Part shown: positions 53,645-62,282 of the stretch, piece by piece
Layout: the number at the start of each line of letters is the position of its first letter
Numbering within the stretch: the stretch's first letter is position 1
Assembly: GCA_035472475.1 (NCBI GenBank)
Contig: DATIPA010000036.1
Coordinates: 5,334 to 69,333, forward strand
Direction of reading: 5' to 3'
Origin: JAFAXD01 sp035472475
Lineage (GTDB): Bacteria; Pseudomonadota; Alphaproteobacteria; Rhizobiales; Xanthobacteraceae
Length of the DNA: 64,000 nucleotides
Program-made: the position numbers and the translations under genes
The notes under the pieces: model-generated
Database searches by the model: none
What the model saw: the letters and a program-made list of their open reading frames with translations, nothing else
Told to the model about the DNA's origin: nothing

Positions 53645-54883
53645 CTATGCCATGGCCATCGATAGCCGCCGCGGCCGCGAAATAAGCCAAAGCGCGATTG
53701 CGACATTGAGCGCGTTCCAGGCGATGCCGTTGAGGAAGGCCGCCCGATAGGACCCGGTCAGGTCGAAGATCAATCCCGACATCCAGCCACCGAACGCCAT
53801 GCCGAACAGCGTCGCCATAAGGATGATGCCAAGCCGGGTCGCAGCCTCGCGCGGCGAGAAATACTCGCGAACGATAATGGCGTAGCTCGGCACGATGCCG
53901 CCCTGGAACAGACCGAACAGCGCGGAAATCACGTAGAGCGACGTGAGCCCGTCGAACAACGCGTAGAGAACGAGCGCCACGCCTTGCAGCGCTGAGCCGA
54001 GCAGCAGCGTGCGCAGTCCGCCAACCCGGTCGGCGATGAAGCCGGAACCCACGCGGCTGACGATGCCGAACGCCATCATCAGCGACAGCATCTCGGCGCC
54101 GCGCGCCACGCCATAACCGAGGTCGCCGCAGTACGCCACGATATGGACTTGCGGCATCGACATAGCGACGCAGCAGGCGACGCCCGCGATCGACAACAAC
54201 ACCTGCAGCGCGGTTGGCGACAGGCCGAGACTGCCGGCGTGCTGCAGGGCGCCGCCGGCCGCGTGCGCGAACGGCATCTTTCGCCGCAGCAGCAGCGCCA
54301 GCGGCAGGAGCGCGACCACGCAGAAAATTCCAATGCCGATGTGGGTCGCGCGCCAGCCCGGTCCGGCCATGAAATAGCTGATCACCGGCGGCCACAGCGC
54401 GCCGGCGAGATAGTTGCCGGCCGAGCAAATGCCGACCGCGATGCCGCGCCAGCGTTCGAACCAATGCGAGACGTCGGCGATCAGCGGACCGAAGCCGGCC
54501 GATGTCCCGAGCCCCAGCAGCGCATAGGCCGCCGTGAGCTGCCACAGCTGCGAGGAGACGCCGGCGCCGACATAACCGAGACCAACCGCGATTGCTCCGA
54601 ATACGAGGGTGACCCTGATGCCGAAGCGATCTGCGAGGCGCCCGGTCGCGATCGACCCGAGCGCAAATCCGATCATGAGCAATGTGTAGGGCAACGAGGC
54701 TTCGCCGCGCGCGATTCCGAAATCGGCCTGCACGGCGGGCAGCGCCACCACGAACGACCACATGCCGACGCCACCGATGGTGCTGATCACCGTGCAGATG
54801 GCGAGCCGCAGCCACGAATAGCGCGAATCCGGCACGTTCACAGAATCGCGTGCGCTGGCGCGCGTTTGATTGGGACTAAGCAT
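53645..54883 (-). CDS. MFS transporter
   Basis: A 412-residue major facilitator with twelve predicted helices. The loop 2-3 motif appears as GSIATGRLADRFGIRVTLVFG, repeated in the second half as GSGFIADRVGGLRTLLLGSA. WLRLAICTVISTIGGVGMWSF is helix 1. It resembles the monocarboxylate/oxalate-formate group. The ATG at 54883 is used; an in-frame extension to 55051 adds a non-membrane lead that seems spurious. It is the last gene after the FAH-to-DoxX genes and may export or import a pathway intermediate. Between it and DoxX (54884-55106) I see no gene. Confidence 0.9.
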   Translation of the reverse strand: MLSPNQTRASARDSVNVPDSRYSWLRLAICTVISTIGGVGMWSFVVALPAVQADFGIARGEASLPYTLLMIGFALGSIATGRLADRFGIRVTLVFGAIAVGLGYVGAGVSSQLWQLTAAYALLGLGTSAGFGPLIADVSHWFERWRGIAVGICSAGNYLAGALWPPVISYFMAGPGWRATHIGIGIFCVVALLPLALLLRRKMPFAHAAGGALQHAGSLGLSPTALQVLLSIAGVACCVAMSMPQVHIVAYCGDLGYGVARGAEMLSLMMAFGIVSRVGSGFIADRVGGLRTLLLGSALQGVALVLYALFDGLTSLYVISALFGLFQGGIVPSYAIIVREYFSPREAATRLGIILMATLFGMAFGGWMSGLIFDLTGSYRAAFLNGIAWNALNVAIALWLISRPRRLSMAMA

Positions 54884-55106
54884 GGGCCCGGCGGCAATTG
54901 GAGGCGACGCACCGGCAGCGCCGGCGCGTCGATCGATCACGAGCAGATAGGAGTTGAACGGTCCGGTCAACCCTGGCTGGTGAAGCGGGGCGCTGGCGCA
55001 AGGCTGGATTGCGTCGACGCAGGATGTGTTGGGCGCAGCGAAATCCACCATCCGACTTGGCGATGAGGTTCATTCGATTCGGCGATGGGTTTCGCCGATC
55101 CTGATC

Positions 55107-55574
55107 TCAGAACTCCCAGCCGATCAGATGATCGAGCGAGATGACGCCACCGCCGTTCACCATGAAATAGAGCGAAGCCACCGCCCAGATCAGCGGGTAT
55201 TCGGCCCCCTGCGTGTTCCAGAACCAGCCAAACTTGCGATGCTCATAAACCGAGAGCGCCAGCAGAATGAAAATCGGTATCGATACCAGGCGCGTGAACA
55301 AACCGAGCGCCAGCATGGGACCGCCAATCAACTCGGTCACCACAATGACCGGACCCCACAGCCAACCCGGCCGATAGCCGCCCTGATCCAGGACGTCGAC
55401 CAGCATCGGCAGCGAATTGATCGGCATGCCAGTATTGGGAAACATGCCGAAATAGGTGCGCAAGCCGTGCGGTATCAAACAGAGCGCGATTATCACCCGC
55501 AGCAGGGCTTCGACGACGGGGCCGAGCGTCGCGTAGACATCTGCGAGCTGCGGGAGCACGTAAGCGGTCGACAT
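55107..55574 (-). CDS. DoxX family membrane protein
   Basis: A 155-residue protein with four hydrophobic helices: VVEALLRVIIALCLIPHGL, VIVVTELIGGPMLALGLF, LVSIPIFILLALSVY and YPLIWAVASLYFMVNGGG. This matches the DoxX/SURF4 layout, with the R-x-x-x-x-x-L-I-PHG type first helix. DoxX proteins are associated with respiratory quinol or redox functions, but many are uncharacterised. It follows the alpha/beta hydrolase by 26 bases. Confidence 0.88.
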   Translation of the reverse strand: MSTAYVLPQLADVYATLGPVVEALLRVIIALCLIPHGLRTYFGMFPNTGMPINSLPMLVDVLDQGGYRPGWLWGPVIVVTELIGGPMLALGLFTRLVSIPIFILLALSVYEHRKFGWFWNTQGAEYPLIWAVASLYFMVNGGGVISLDHLIGWEF

Positions 55575-55600
55575 GAGGTGTCCCGAGCCTGCGAACTGGC

Positions 55601-56443
55601 TCAGCCGATGTGGGCGCGCTTGAGAAAATCAGCAAAGATCGCGGCCTGCTCACCCTCGCGGGTCGCCCAGTCCTCGACCGGAAAGAGATCAATGTCGAGA
55701 TCGCGCGGCCACAAATCGTGAAGCTCGCTTCCCTTGATCATCCGATGGGCGGCGTTGCCGGTGACGTGCGAGTGGGTTTTATCGTTACCCGGGATAATGC
55801 AGGTCGGAACCTTGATCGAATTGAGCTCCTGCTCCGTGGCGCCGATCACCGGCAGGTCGGCGCTCGCGGCAAAATAGCCGCGCCAGCGCGTCATTACGTC
55901 AACGAACGCCTTGGCATCGAGCGCCAACAGGCGCTCGCGGTTCACCGAATTCGCCTTGATGCGATCGCGGAAGTGTTCGCTCTCGGCAACCGCCTGCATG
56001 CCGCCCTGATGCACCAGCTCGATATACTGGTCGTAATATTGATACGCGAGCCGCTTCGCGGCGAACGGGCCGCCGGTCACCCGCCACAGCAACAGCGCAC
56101 GCACCGCGTCCGGATATTTCAGCGCGAACAGGAGCGCCAGCCGGCAACCCGAGGAGCCGCCGCCGATCACGGCCGGCAACCCATCGAGGCGTGTGAGCAG
56201 CGCGTGGAGATCGTCGGCCCAGATCTCGTATTCGGGCTGGCTGCCGTCGAAGGCGACGTCGGATGCGCCGCAATTGCGCCGATCATGAATGAGCACCCGA
56301 TATCCGGCGCCCGCCAGGCGCTGCGCCAGCGAGCGCACGTTGTCCATCTCCCGGCGCCCTCCCGGCGAGAGTGCAATCCAGGTCCCGCGCTCGCCGAGAA
56401 CCTCGTAGTTGATGTTGACGCCGTTGATGTTGGCGATCGGCAT
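55601..56443 (-). CDS. Alpha/beta hydrolase
   Basis: A 280-residue alpha/beta-fold hydrolase. It opens MPIANINGVNINYEVLGERG. The oxyanion region is ALSPGGRREMDN, and the nucleophile elbow is GGGSSGCRLALLFALK with the Ser flanked as G-x-S-x-G. An acidic residue and His are expected near ITFE/PHSH (HSHVTGNAAHR). It is a candidate for hydrolysing a ring-cleavage product or ester in the FAH operon; it follows the isochorismatase-like gene by 16 bases. Confidence 0.9.
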   Translation of the reverse strand: MPIANINGVNINYEVLGERGTWIALSPGGRREMDNVRSLAQRLAGAGYRVLIHDRRNCGASDVAFDGSQPEYEIWADDLHALLTRLDGLPAVIGGGSSGCRLALLFALKYPDAVRALLLWRVTGGPFAAKRLAYQYYDQYIELVHQGGMQAVAESEHFRDRIKANSVNRERLLALDAKAFVDVMTRWRGYFAASADLPVIGATEQELNSIKVPTCIIPGNDKTHSHVTGNAAHRMIKGSELHDLWPRDLDIDLFPVEDWATREGEQAAIFADFLKRAHIG

Positions 56444-56459
56444 ATTGACCCCGTGTCCG

Positions 56460-57110
56460 CTATCGGTTGCGCGATTTTGTCATGAGCGCCGAGAACTGCG
56501 CTACATCCGTTATCATTGCGTCGCCTGCGAACGAAAGGCTGGCAAGCGAGCGCTCGGCGGCCTCATGATGACCGGCCCCGCACGCGTCGGCGATGATCAC
56601 CGGGATGAAACCGAGATCGGCGGCGTGGCGGGCGGTCGGCTCGATACCGATTTCAGTCGCGATGCCGGCGAGGGCGATGGCCGAAATTCCGCAGTCACGC
56701 AACGCGAAATTGAGCGGCGTGCCTTCGAACGCCGACATCGCGAGCTTGTCGAATATGGCTTCGCTCGGCAGCGGCGCGAGGTCGGGAACGATGGCAAAGC
56801 CCGGCGAGTCGCGCAGGAACCACGGTTCGACTTTGCTGGGATCGTCGGTCCGCTGCCAGGCCATTGCCATCCGATATTGAAAGGCGCCCATCAGTTCCCT
56901 GGGCAAAGACAGGTGACGTGTGAAGAATGTCCGCACGCCGGCTGCGCGGGCAGCCGCTAACACCTCTCCCACCTTGGTGGCAACCGCTGCTCCGTCCTTG
57001 AGCTGGGTCACAATCCCGACCTGCATGTCGTAGATCAAGAGCGCGAGGTGACGCGGATCGCAAACGTCCTCCAGCGAGCGCCGGATCTGCAGTCCGTTGA
57101 TTGTTTTCAC
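56460..57110 (-). CDS. Isochorismatase-like hydrolase without the catalytic cysteine
   Basis: A 216-residue protein of the isochorismatase fold. The D-x-Q motif IYDMQVG and the lysine motif FDKLAMSAFEGTPL are present. The usual nucleophile segment (T-x-V-C-V-x-x-T) reads GIATEIGIEPTARHAADLG, with Gly where cysteine hydrolases have Cys. This is the arrangement in true isochorismatases of the PhzD/EntB type. The GTG at 57110 is supported by a GTGA overlap with the FAH gene and by AAGGAA upstream. An amidase role is therefore unlikely; an ether or enol-ether hydrolase is possible. Confidence 0.87.
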   Translation of the reverse strand: MKTINGLQIRRSLEDVCDPRHLALLIYDMQVGIVTQLKDGAAVATKVGEVLAAARAAGVRTFFTRHLSLPRELMGAFQYRMAMAWQRTDDPSKVEPWFLRDSPGFAIVPDLAPLPSEAIFDKLAMSAFEGTPLNFALRDCGISAIALAGIATEIGIEPTARHAADLGFIPVIIADACGAGHHEAAERSLASLSFAGDAMITDVAQFSALMTKSRNR

Positions 57111-58048
57111 CGCTTTTCCTTCACCAGCGGTCCGGTCGCCTGGCCGGCCGCAAAGTTGTTCCACGCGGTCTTCGAGGCCACCACCCGGTTGCGCAGCGTG
57201 CCGATGCGCTCGGCCTCGAGCTCAACCACGTCGCCGGCTTTGATCGCCTTATCGCCCGCGAAGGTGCCAAGCGAGATGATGTCGCCGGCTTGCATGGGCG
57301 TGTAGTCGGAGCAATAGGCTAGCACTTCGAAGGGATCGAAGATCATTTGCTTGGAATTGCCGCTGCGCGTGACCTTGCCGTTGATGCGCACCACCATGTT
57401 GAGGTTACGGGGGTCGCCGAGCTCCTTCTTGGTCACCACCCACGGGCCCATCGGACAGAACGTGGCGAAGTTCTTGGCGTAGGAGTAGGGCTGGCCCATC
57501 TTCAGGCGCTCGCGCTGGCGGTCGCGCGCGGAGACGTCGTTGCAGATCGTGTAACCGAAGATGTAGTCGGGCGCCTGGTGCGGGCGGATGTGGCGGCAGT
57601 CGCGGCTGACCACCAGGGCGAGCTCGTGCTCCTCGTCGACTTTCTGCGGAAACGGCGGCAGTTCGATCTCGCCCTCGTGCGGTGTGAGGTTGCTCGCATA
57701 TTTCTCGAACACGATCGGTTCGTTGTAGAAGGACAAGTTGGTCTCGTCGATGTGTTCCTGATAGTTGAGCGCCAGCGCCAGGATCTTGGGCGGCTGCAGC
57801 ACCGGCGGCAGAAATTTGGGATCGCGCACCAGGTGGCCGACGAGTTTGCCCGAGCCGCGCAAGGCCGCGATGCTTGCCTCGCCGATGGCGTCGATATCGA
57901 TGCCGGATTGAATGATGGCGAGGAGCGAGCCGGCGGCGCGCAGATCCGGGTTGGTCGCGTTCAGCGCCATCGTCAGATCGACAATGCCTTCGGGTACGAC
58001 GACACCGACGTGCGCGCCGCCGGTGTGGGCAAACGAGAGAAGCTTCAT
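57107..58048 (-). CDS. Fumarylacetoacetate hydrolase family protein
   Basis: A 313-residue FAH-family enzyme, which cleaves or tautomerises beta-diketo acids formed in aromatic breakdown. The metal-binding core is visible: ILALALNYQEHIDE, DEEHELALVVSRDCRHI (E-x-E) and IFGYTICNDVSARD, with LGTFAGDKAIKAGDVVELE at the end. The ATG at 58048 (AGGAA upstream) begins KLLSFAHTGGAHVGVVVPEG, the family N-terminus; the frame to 58483 beyond it overlaps the divergent TolA-like gene. First gene of the minus-strand operon. Confidence 0.93.
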   Translation of the reverse strand: MKLLSFAHTGGAHVGVVVPEGIVDLTMALNATNPDLRAAGSLLAIIQSGIDIDAIGEASIAALRGSGKLVGHLVRDPKFLPPVLQPPKILALALNYQEHIDETNLSFYNEPIVFEKYASNLTPHEGEIELPPFPQKVDEEHELALVVSRDCRHIRPHQAPDYIFGYTICNDVSARDRQRERLKMGQPYSYAKNFATFCPMGPWVVTKKELGDPRNLNMVVRINGKVTRSGNSKQMIFDPFEVLAYCSDYTPMQAGDIISLGTFAGDKAIKAGDVVELEAERIGTLRNRVVASKTAWNNFAAGQATGPLVKEKR

Positions 58049-58127
58049 GGGGGTTTCCTGGTTGTTTTGGGCAGCCGGATCGGACGAGCCCTTATACATC
58101 ATCGATGGTGCGTCGTGCCTCGAGCTA

Positions 58128-59009
58128 ATGGTAAAACCTGCCGATATGGAGAACTCCGCGAACATCATGCGCATTGCCCTGATCCTGTCGATCATCGGGC
58201 ACGTGCTGTTCGTGACTTTCTCGGCCCGCGATCTGCGCCCGACCGCACACGGCGACTCCATGACGGTTGACCTGGTACCCGCCAACGAAGCTCCCGCTGG
58301 GCCGGATCTCGGGGCAGAAGCCAGCGCAGAGCAATCCAAGGAGGCAACGGCCGAGCCCAAAGCCGAAAAGCCGTCGACAGCCCCGGCGCCGACCATCAAG
58401 ACCGAGAGCGGGCCAAGCGAAACCAAAGTCCCGGACACCAAGCCCCCCGAGGCGAAGGTTGCGCAGGCGAAGCCGGCGCCCACGACCGCGGCGACGAAAC
58501 CGATCGAGCAGAAACCGCAACAGCCGCAGCAATTGCCGACCGATCAGCATCCACCGCAGCCGCAACTCGCTGCGCAGCCGCCGGCGCCCGATCCGCAGCT
58601 GACCGGACCGCGCGAGATGCCCCCTGACATGAACCGTCTGGCCGGGATGCTGGGTTTGCCTGTTGGGGAATCAGAAACCTCCGGGACTGCAGACGCGCGG
58701 ATGAGCAAGTTCACGGAAGGCGTTAGGGAGTTTAAGGCGCAGGTCAAGAAGTGTCTGACGCTGCCGCCCGGTGTCGCGCCCAACCAGCGCATAAAGATGG
58801 TGATCCGCGTTGAACTCACGCGCCAAGGTGCACTCGCGCAGGATCCCGCCGTGATGGACGCCGCAAACCCTACGATCGGGTACCAGCTGATGCAGAGCGT
58901 GATGCGGGCGCTCCGCCAATGCGCGCCCTACAGCTTGCCACCCGACAAGTACAAGGAATGGAAGGTTCTCGATATCGACTTTTCTCCCGACCAGATGACG
59001 GGTAGTTAG
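58128..59009 (+). CDS. TolA/TonB-like membrane-anchored protein
   Basis: A 293-residue protein with one N-terminal helix (IMRIALILSIIGHVLFVTF), a long Pro/Ala/Lys/Glu-rich periplasmic linker (about residues 40-185, including PKAEKPSTAPAPT) and a compact C-terminal domain (KFTEGVREFKAQVKKCLTLP, ending QCAPYSLPPDKYKEW) like that of TolA or TonB C-domains. Its two cysteines near residues 208 and 260 may pair. It would bridge inner and outer membranes. The partner ExbBD or TolQR genes are not adjacent. Start choice is uncertain (58128 or 58146). Confidence 0.8.
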   Translation: MVKPADMENSANIMRIALILSIIGHVLFVTFSARDLRPTAHGDSMTVDLVPANEAPAGPDLGAEASAEQSKEATAEPKAEKPSTAPAPTIKTESGPSETKVPDTKPPEAKVAQAKPAPTTAATKPIEQKPQQPQQLPTDQHPPQPQLAAQPPAPDPQLTGPREMPPDMNRLAGMLGLPVGESETSGTADARMSKFTEGVREFKAQVKKCLTLPPGVAPNQRIKMVIRVELTRQGALAQDPAVMDAANPTIGYQLMQSVMRALRQCAPYSLPPDKYKEWKVLDIDFSPDQMTGS

Positions 59010-59039
59010 ATCACATTGGAACTCTCAGGTCGGGAACGC

Positions 59040-60212
59040 ATGCGGACACAAGTTGGGATCATCGGCGCCGGACCGGCGGGGCTTTTTCTCGCGCTGCTGC
59101 TCACGCGCGAGGGAATCGACTGCATGGTGTTGGAAGCACGCAGTCGCGACTATGTCGAAGGCCGCGTGCGCGCCGGCGTGCTCGAGCAGGGCACCGTCGA
59201 TCTGATGCATGAACTCGGCGTCGCCGACCGGCTCATGCGCGAGAGCATGATCGATCGTTTTCTCGACATCCGGTTCGAGGGCCAGCTGATCCACATGGAC
59301 CTGCCAGGGCTGGCCGGAGGACGCGAGGTGCACATCTACGGTCAGCAGGAGGTGGTAAAGGACCTGATCGCAGCGCGGCTACCCGTGGGCCCGCTGATGT
59401 TTGAGGCCGAGGCCCTTGCCATCGAGGGAATTGACACGGGCCGCCCGGTCATTCGCTTTCGCCACAAGGGCGAGCAGCACACGCTTGAATGCGACGTGAT
59501 CGCCGGTTGTGACGGTTTTCACGGCATTGCACGTGAGGCGATTCCCGAAGGCGCGCTCGCGATCCATGACCATATCTTCCCGTTCGGCTGGCTTGGGATC
59601 CTCTCGGAATCGCCGCCGCTCGCCGACATGACCTACGCCAACCACGACCGCGGTTTTGCGCTGGCGAGCCGTCGCTCGCCGCGCATCTCGCGGCTCTATG
59701 TGCAATGCGCGGCCGATGAGGACCCGGAGCGGTGGCCGGACGCGCGGATCTGGGAGGAGTTGCACATTCGCCTTGACGCCGACCACGCTGAACTCGCCGA
59801 GGGCCGCATTTTCCAGAAGGGGGTCACGCCGGTGCGCTCGTTCGTGGCCGAGCCGATGCGCCATGGACGGCTGTTTCTGGCGGGCGACGCTGCCCATATC
59901 GTGCCGCCGACCGGCGCCAAGGGCCTCAACCTCGCCGCCGCCGATGTACGGGTGCTGGCACGCGCGCTTGCGGCGTTCCTGCGCCGCGGCGACGACAGCC
60001 TGCTCGAGCGCTATTCCGATACGTGCCTGCGACGGGTGTGGAAGACGGTCCGATACTCGACCTACATGACCACGCTGCTACACCGTTTTCCGGACCACTC
60101 CGCGTTCGAGCGCAGGATCCAGCTCGCCGAGCTCGACTATATCGCCGGCTCGCGCGCGGCCCAGACCGTCGTCGCTGAGAATTACGTCGGCCTGCCTATG
60201 GAAGCGGCATGA
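59040..60212 (+). CDS. pobA: 4-hydroxybenzoate 3-monooxygenase (PobA)
   Basis: A 390-residue flavoprotein that hydroxylates 4-hydroxybenzoate to protocatechuate with NADPH and O2. It shows TQVGIIGAGPAGLFLALLL, the DG motif ECDVIAGCDGFHGIARE, and the PobA-diagnostic LFLAGDAAHIVPPTGAKGLN. The chain is the length of the Pseudomonas enzyme. The ATG at 59040 has GGGAA upstream; a TTG at 59016 is less likely. No pobR-type regulator or pca genes are near; the protocatechuate branch must be encoded elsewhere. Confidence 0.96.
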   Translation: MRTQVGIIGAGPAGLFLALLLTREGIDCMVLEARSRDYVEGRVRAGVLEQGTVDLMHELGVADRLMRESMIDRFLDIRFEGQLIHMDLPGLAGGREVHIYGQQEVVKDLIAARLPVGPLMFEAEALAIEGIDTGRPVIRFRHKGEQHTLECDVIAGCDGFHGIAREAIPEGALAIHDHIFPFGWLGILSESPPLADMTYANHDRGFALASRRSPRISRLYVQCAADEDPERWPDARIWEELHIRLDADHAELAEGRIFQKGVTPVRSFVAEPMRHGRLFLAGDAAHIVPPTGAKGLNLAAADVRVLARALAAFLRRGDDSLLERYSDTCLRRVWKTVRYSTYMTTLLHRFPDHSAFERRIQLAELDYIAGSRAAQTVVAENYVGLPMEAA

Positions 60213-60338
60213 GAGCGCACTTAAACGTGAGGCGGCTGCGTCACCTGTGCCCTGGATTTTGGTGCGCGTTGGGCTAAGCTCGCGGCAAGTACGTGGGTGC
60301 ATGTCGCGACCTCAAGTAAGAACCAATAAGGCGGCCCA

Positions 60339-60605
60339 GTGATCGCAGAGCAGCCGCAGGAGCGGCCCGAGCCGCAGTTCGGTGCGCTGTCGTTTCGCTG
60401 TCCGGTCAGCGACCGGACGGTGACGACCGGCATTTATACGGACGAACTGTCGTTAGCGCGCATGCGCACAGTCGGCATTCGCATCCGGTGTCCGCATTGC
60501 GGCGAAGAGCACGCCATCAAGGTCGGCGATGCATTCGTCTCCGCGACCATCATCGACCAGCATCGGCCGTGCCTGTCGGTGGTCTCGTCGCGTCGGGTAG
60601 GTTAG
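60339..60605 (+). CDS. Small zinc-ribbon-like protein of unknown function
   Basis: An 88-residue protein that starts with GTG at 60339. It shows two knuckle-like sites: FRCPVSDRTVTTGIYTDE and IRIRCPHCGEEHAIKVG. The first has a single Cys (C-P-x-S) and the second C-x-x-C, so only three cysteines are available, with H as a possible fourth ligand. Similar short proteins with this FRCP...CPHC layout occur in Bradyrhizobium relatives, as I recall. Function unknown. It follows pobA by 126 bases. Confidence 0.75.
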   Translation: MIAEQPQERPEPQFGALSFRCPVSDRTVTTGIYTDELSLARMRTVGIRIRCPHCGEEHAIKVGDAFVSATIIDQHRPCLSVVSSRRVG

Positions 60606-60669
60606 CCGACTTCAACGCATCGTCGCACGAGATCATGCAGAACGCGTTGGCGCCGCATTGATCGCATGC

Positions 60670-60760
60670 GAAATGCGGCCTTGAAAAAACCGTAGCGATC
60701 TGCCACATAGCCGCATCGGCCATTTCGGCCGCTTGCAAGCCGCCTGTTAGGCCGCATTTC
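60670..60760 (+). repeat. Structured leader upstream of the DEAD-box helicase: long-range inverted repeat
   Basis: GAAATGCGGCC (60670-60680) and GGCCGCATTTC (60750-60760) are perfect 11-bp complements 69 bases apart. Between them lie CGGCC-atttc-GGCCG and the palindrome GCTTGCAAGC, giving a branched fold. The region continues to 60899 without a gene; its last 15 bases hold the ribosome site AAGGA. It may be a cold- or growth-responsive 5' leader of the helicase mRNA, or a decayed palindromic element. Confidence 0.5.
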
Positions 60761-60899
60761 CGTCTCGTGACGTTTTCTGGGCCTGGCTGCAAAAACCTCC
60801 ACGCAAACGACAACCCATTTCAGGCGGGATGTCTTACCCCGCGCGACACGGCGGCCCATCCGGGCATTGCCGGCTGTCGCCAATTAAGGAATTGAAACT

Positions 60900-62282
60900 T
60901 TGAACTCGTTTTCTAATTTCGGCCTCGCCGCACCAATCATGCGTGCACTTGCCGAGGAACGTTATACGATCCCGACGCCGATCCAGGGCGAGACCATTCC
61001 CTTGGTCCTCGCCCGCCGCGACGTCGTCGGCATTGCGCAGACCGGCACCGGCAAGACCGCCGCCTTCGCGCTGCCAATTCTGCATCGCCTCGCCGGCTCG
61101 CCCGCGCGTCGCGAGCCTAAGTCTTGCCGAGTATTGGTGCTCAGCCCGACCCGCGAACTCTCGGGCCAGATTCTGGAAAGCTTCCGCACCTATGGGCGCC
61201 ACCTGCGGGTCGATGCGGCGCTCGCCATCGGCGGGGTTTCGATCGGCGGCCAGGTCCGCCGTCTCGCGGCCGGTGTCGACATTCTGGTCGCAACGCCCGG
61301 CCGTCTGGTCGACCTCGTGAGAACCGGCGCGGTACGGCTCGATCGCGTCGAGGTCTTCGTGCTCGACGAAGCGGACCGCATGCTCGACATGGGCTTTCTC
61401 CCCGACATCCGCCGCATCGTCGGCAAGCTGCCGACGGCGCGACAGACGCTGTTGTTCTCCGCCACCATGCCGGCGGCGATCGCGGAACTCGCCAAGCAGT
61501 TCTTGAAAGACCCGGCGCGCGTCGCGGTCACACCGGTTGCCAGCACCGTCGAACGCGTCGAGCAACGCATCGTGCATCTTGATCGCGGCGCCAAGCTCCC
61601 GACCCTGATCGACTTTCTGCGCCGAGAAACCTGCGATCGGGTGCTGGTGTTTACCCGCACCAAGCACGGTGCCGACAAGGTCGTGCGCGGCCTGCACCAG
61701 GGCGGAGTTTCGGCCAGCGCGATCCACGGCAACAAGTCGCAGAATAACCGCGAGCGGGCGCTTGCGGCGTTTCGCGACGGCAGCGTGCGCACGCTGGTTG
61801 CGACCGATATCGCGGCGCGCGGGATCGATGTGGACGGCATCAGCCACGTGATCAACTTCGATGTGCCCAACGAGCCCGAGAGCTACGTGCACCGCATCGG
61901 CCGCACAGCGCGGGCGGGCGCCGACGGAATAGCGATCTCGTACTGCAGCGCCGACGAAGTGCCGTATCTGCGGGCGATCGAAAAGCTGATCCGCATGGCG
62001 ATCCCGAGCACCCGCGGCGCCACGCCGACGCGATCCACGAATGCGGCGCCGGAACAGCGCTCGCCGCACCATCCTCCCAAGCATGACGGTAAGCACGCGT
62101 CGGGCCGGCCCACAGGCGGCAAACACGGCCACGGTCAGCGGCGCGGAAAAGGCTCGTCGTTCAAATCAAAGCGGCGTCGCTTCTCGCGGCCGCAGGAGCA
62201 GGCGCGCGGCGCGCATTCGCACACTGATGATCGAGACGGACGCGGCGATCATTCCGCCTTCGGCTTCATGCGCCAGAGCTGA
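60900..62282 (+). CDS. DEAD-box ATP-dependent RNA helicase
   Basis: A 460-residue RNA helicase. It carries the Q motif (FGLAAPIMRALAEERYTIPTPIQ, in part), Walker A AQTGTGKTAAFALP, PTREL, TPGRLVDL, VLDEADRMLDMG, SAT, ARGIDVDG and HRIGRTARAG. The C-terminal 75 residues are Lys/Arg/His-rich and unstructured (HHPPKHDGKHASGRP), a typical RNA-binding tail. The start is TTG at 60900 with AAGGA nine bases upstream; no ATG fits. Its 3' end overlaps the convergent small gene by 34 bases. Likely a cold-adaptation helicase, given infA and cspA nearby. Confidence 0.95.
   Translation: MNSFSNFGLAAPIMRALAEERYTIPTPIQGETIPLVLARRDVVGIAQTGTGKTAAFALPILHRLAGSPARREPKSCRVLVLSPTRELSGQILESFRTYGRHLRVDAALAIGGVSIGGQVRRLAAGVDILVATPGRLVDLVRTGAVRLDRVEVFVLDEADRMLDMGFLPDIRRIVGKLPTARQTLLFSATMPAAIAELAKQFLKDPARVAVTPVASTVERVEQRIVHLDRGAKLPTLIDFLRRETCDRVLVFTRTKHGADKVVRGLHQGGVSASAIHGNKSQNNRERALAAFRDGSVRTLVATDIAARGIDVDGISHVINFDVPNEPESYVHRIGRTARAGADGIAISYCSADEVPYLRAIEKLIRMAIPSTRGATPTRSTNAAPEQRSPHHPPKHDGKHASGRPTGGKHGHGQRRGKGSSFKSKRRRFSRPQEQARGAHSHTDDRDGRGDHSAFGFMRQS

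Noticed and set aside
60834..62132. A 432-residue minus-strand open frame within the DEAD-box gene
   Set aside because: It is antisense to a helicase with complete motifs and has no recognisable domain.
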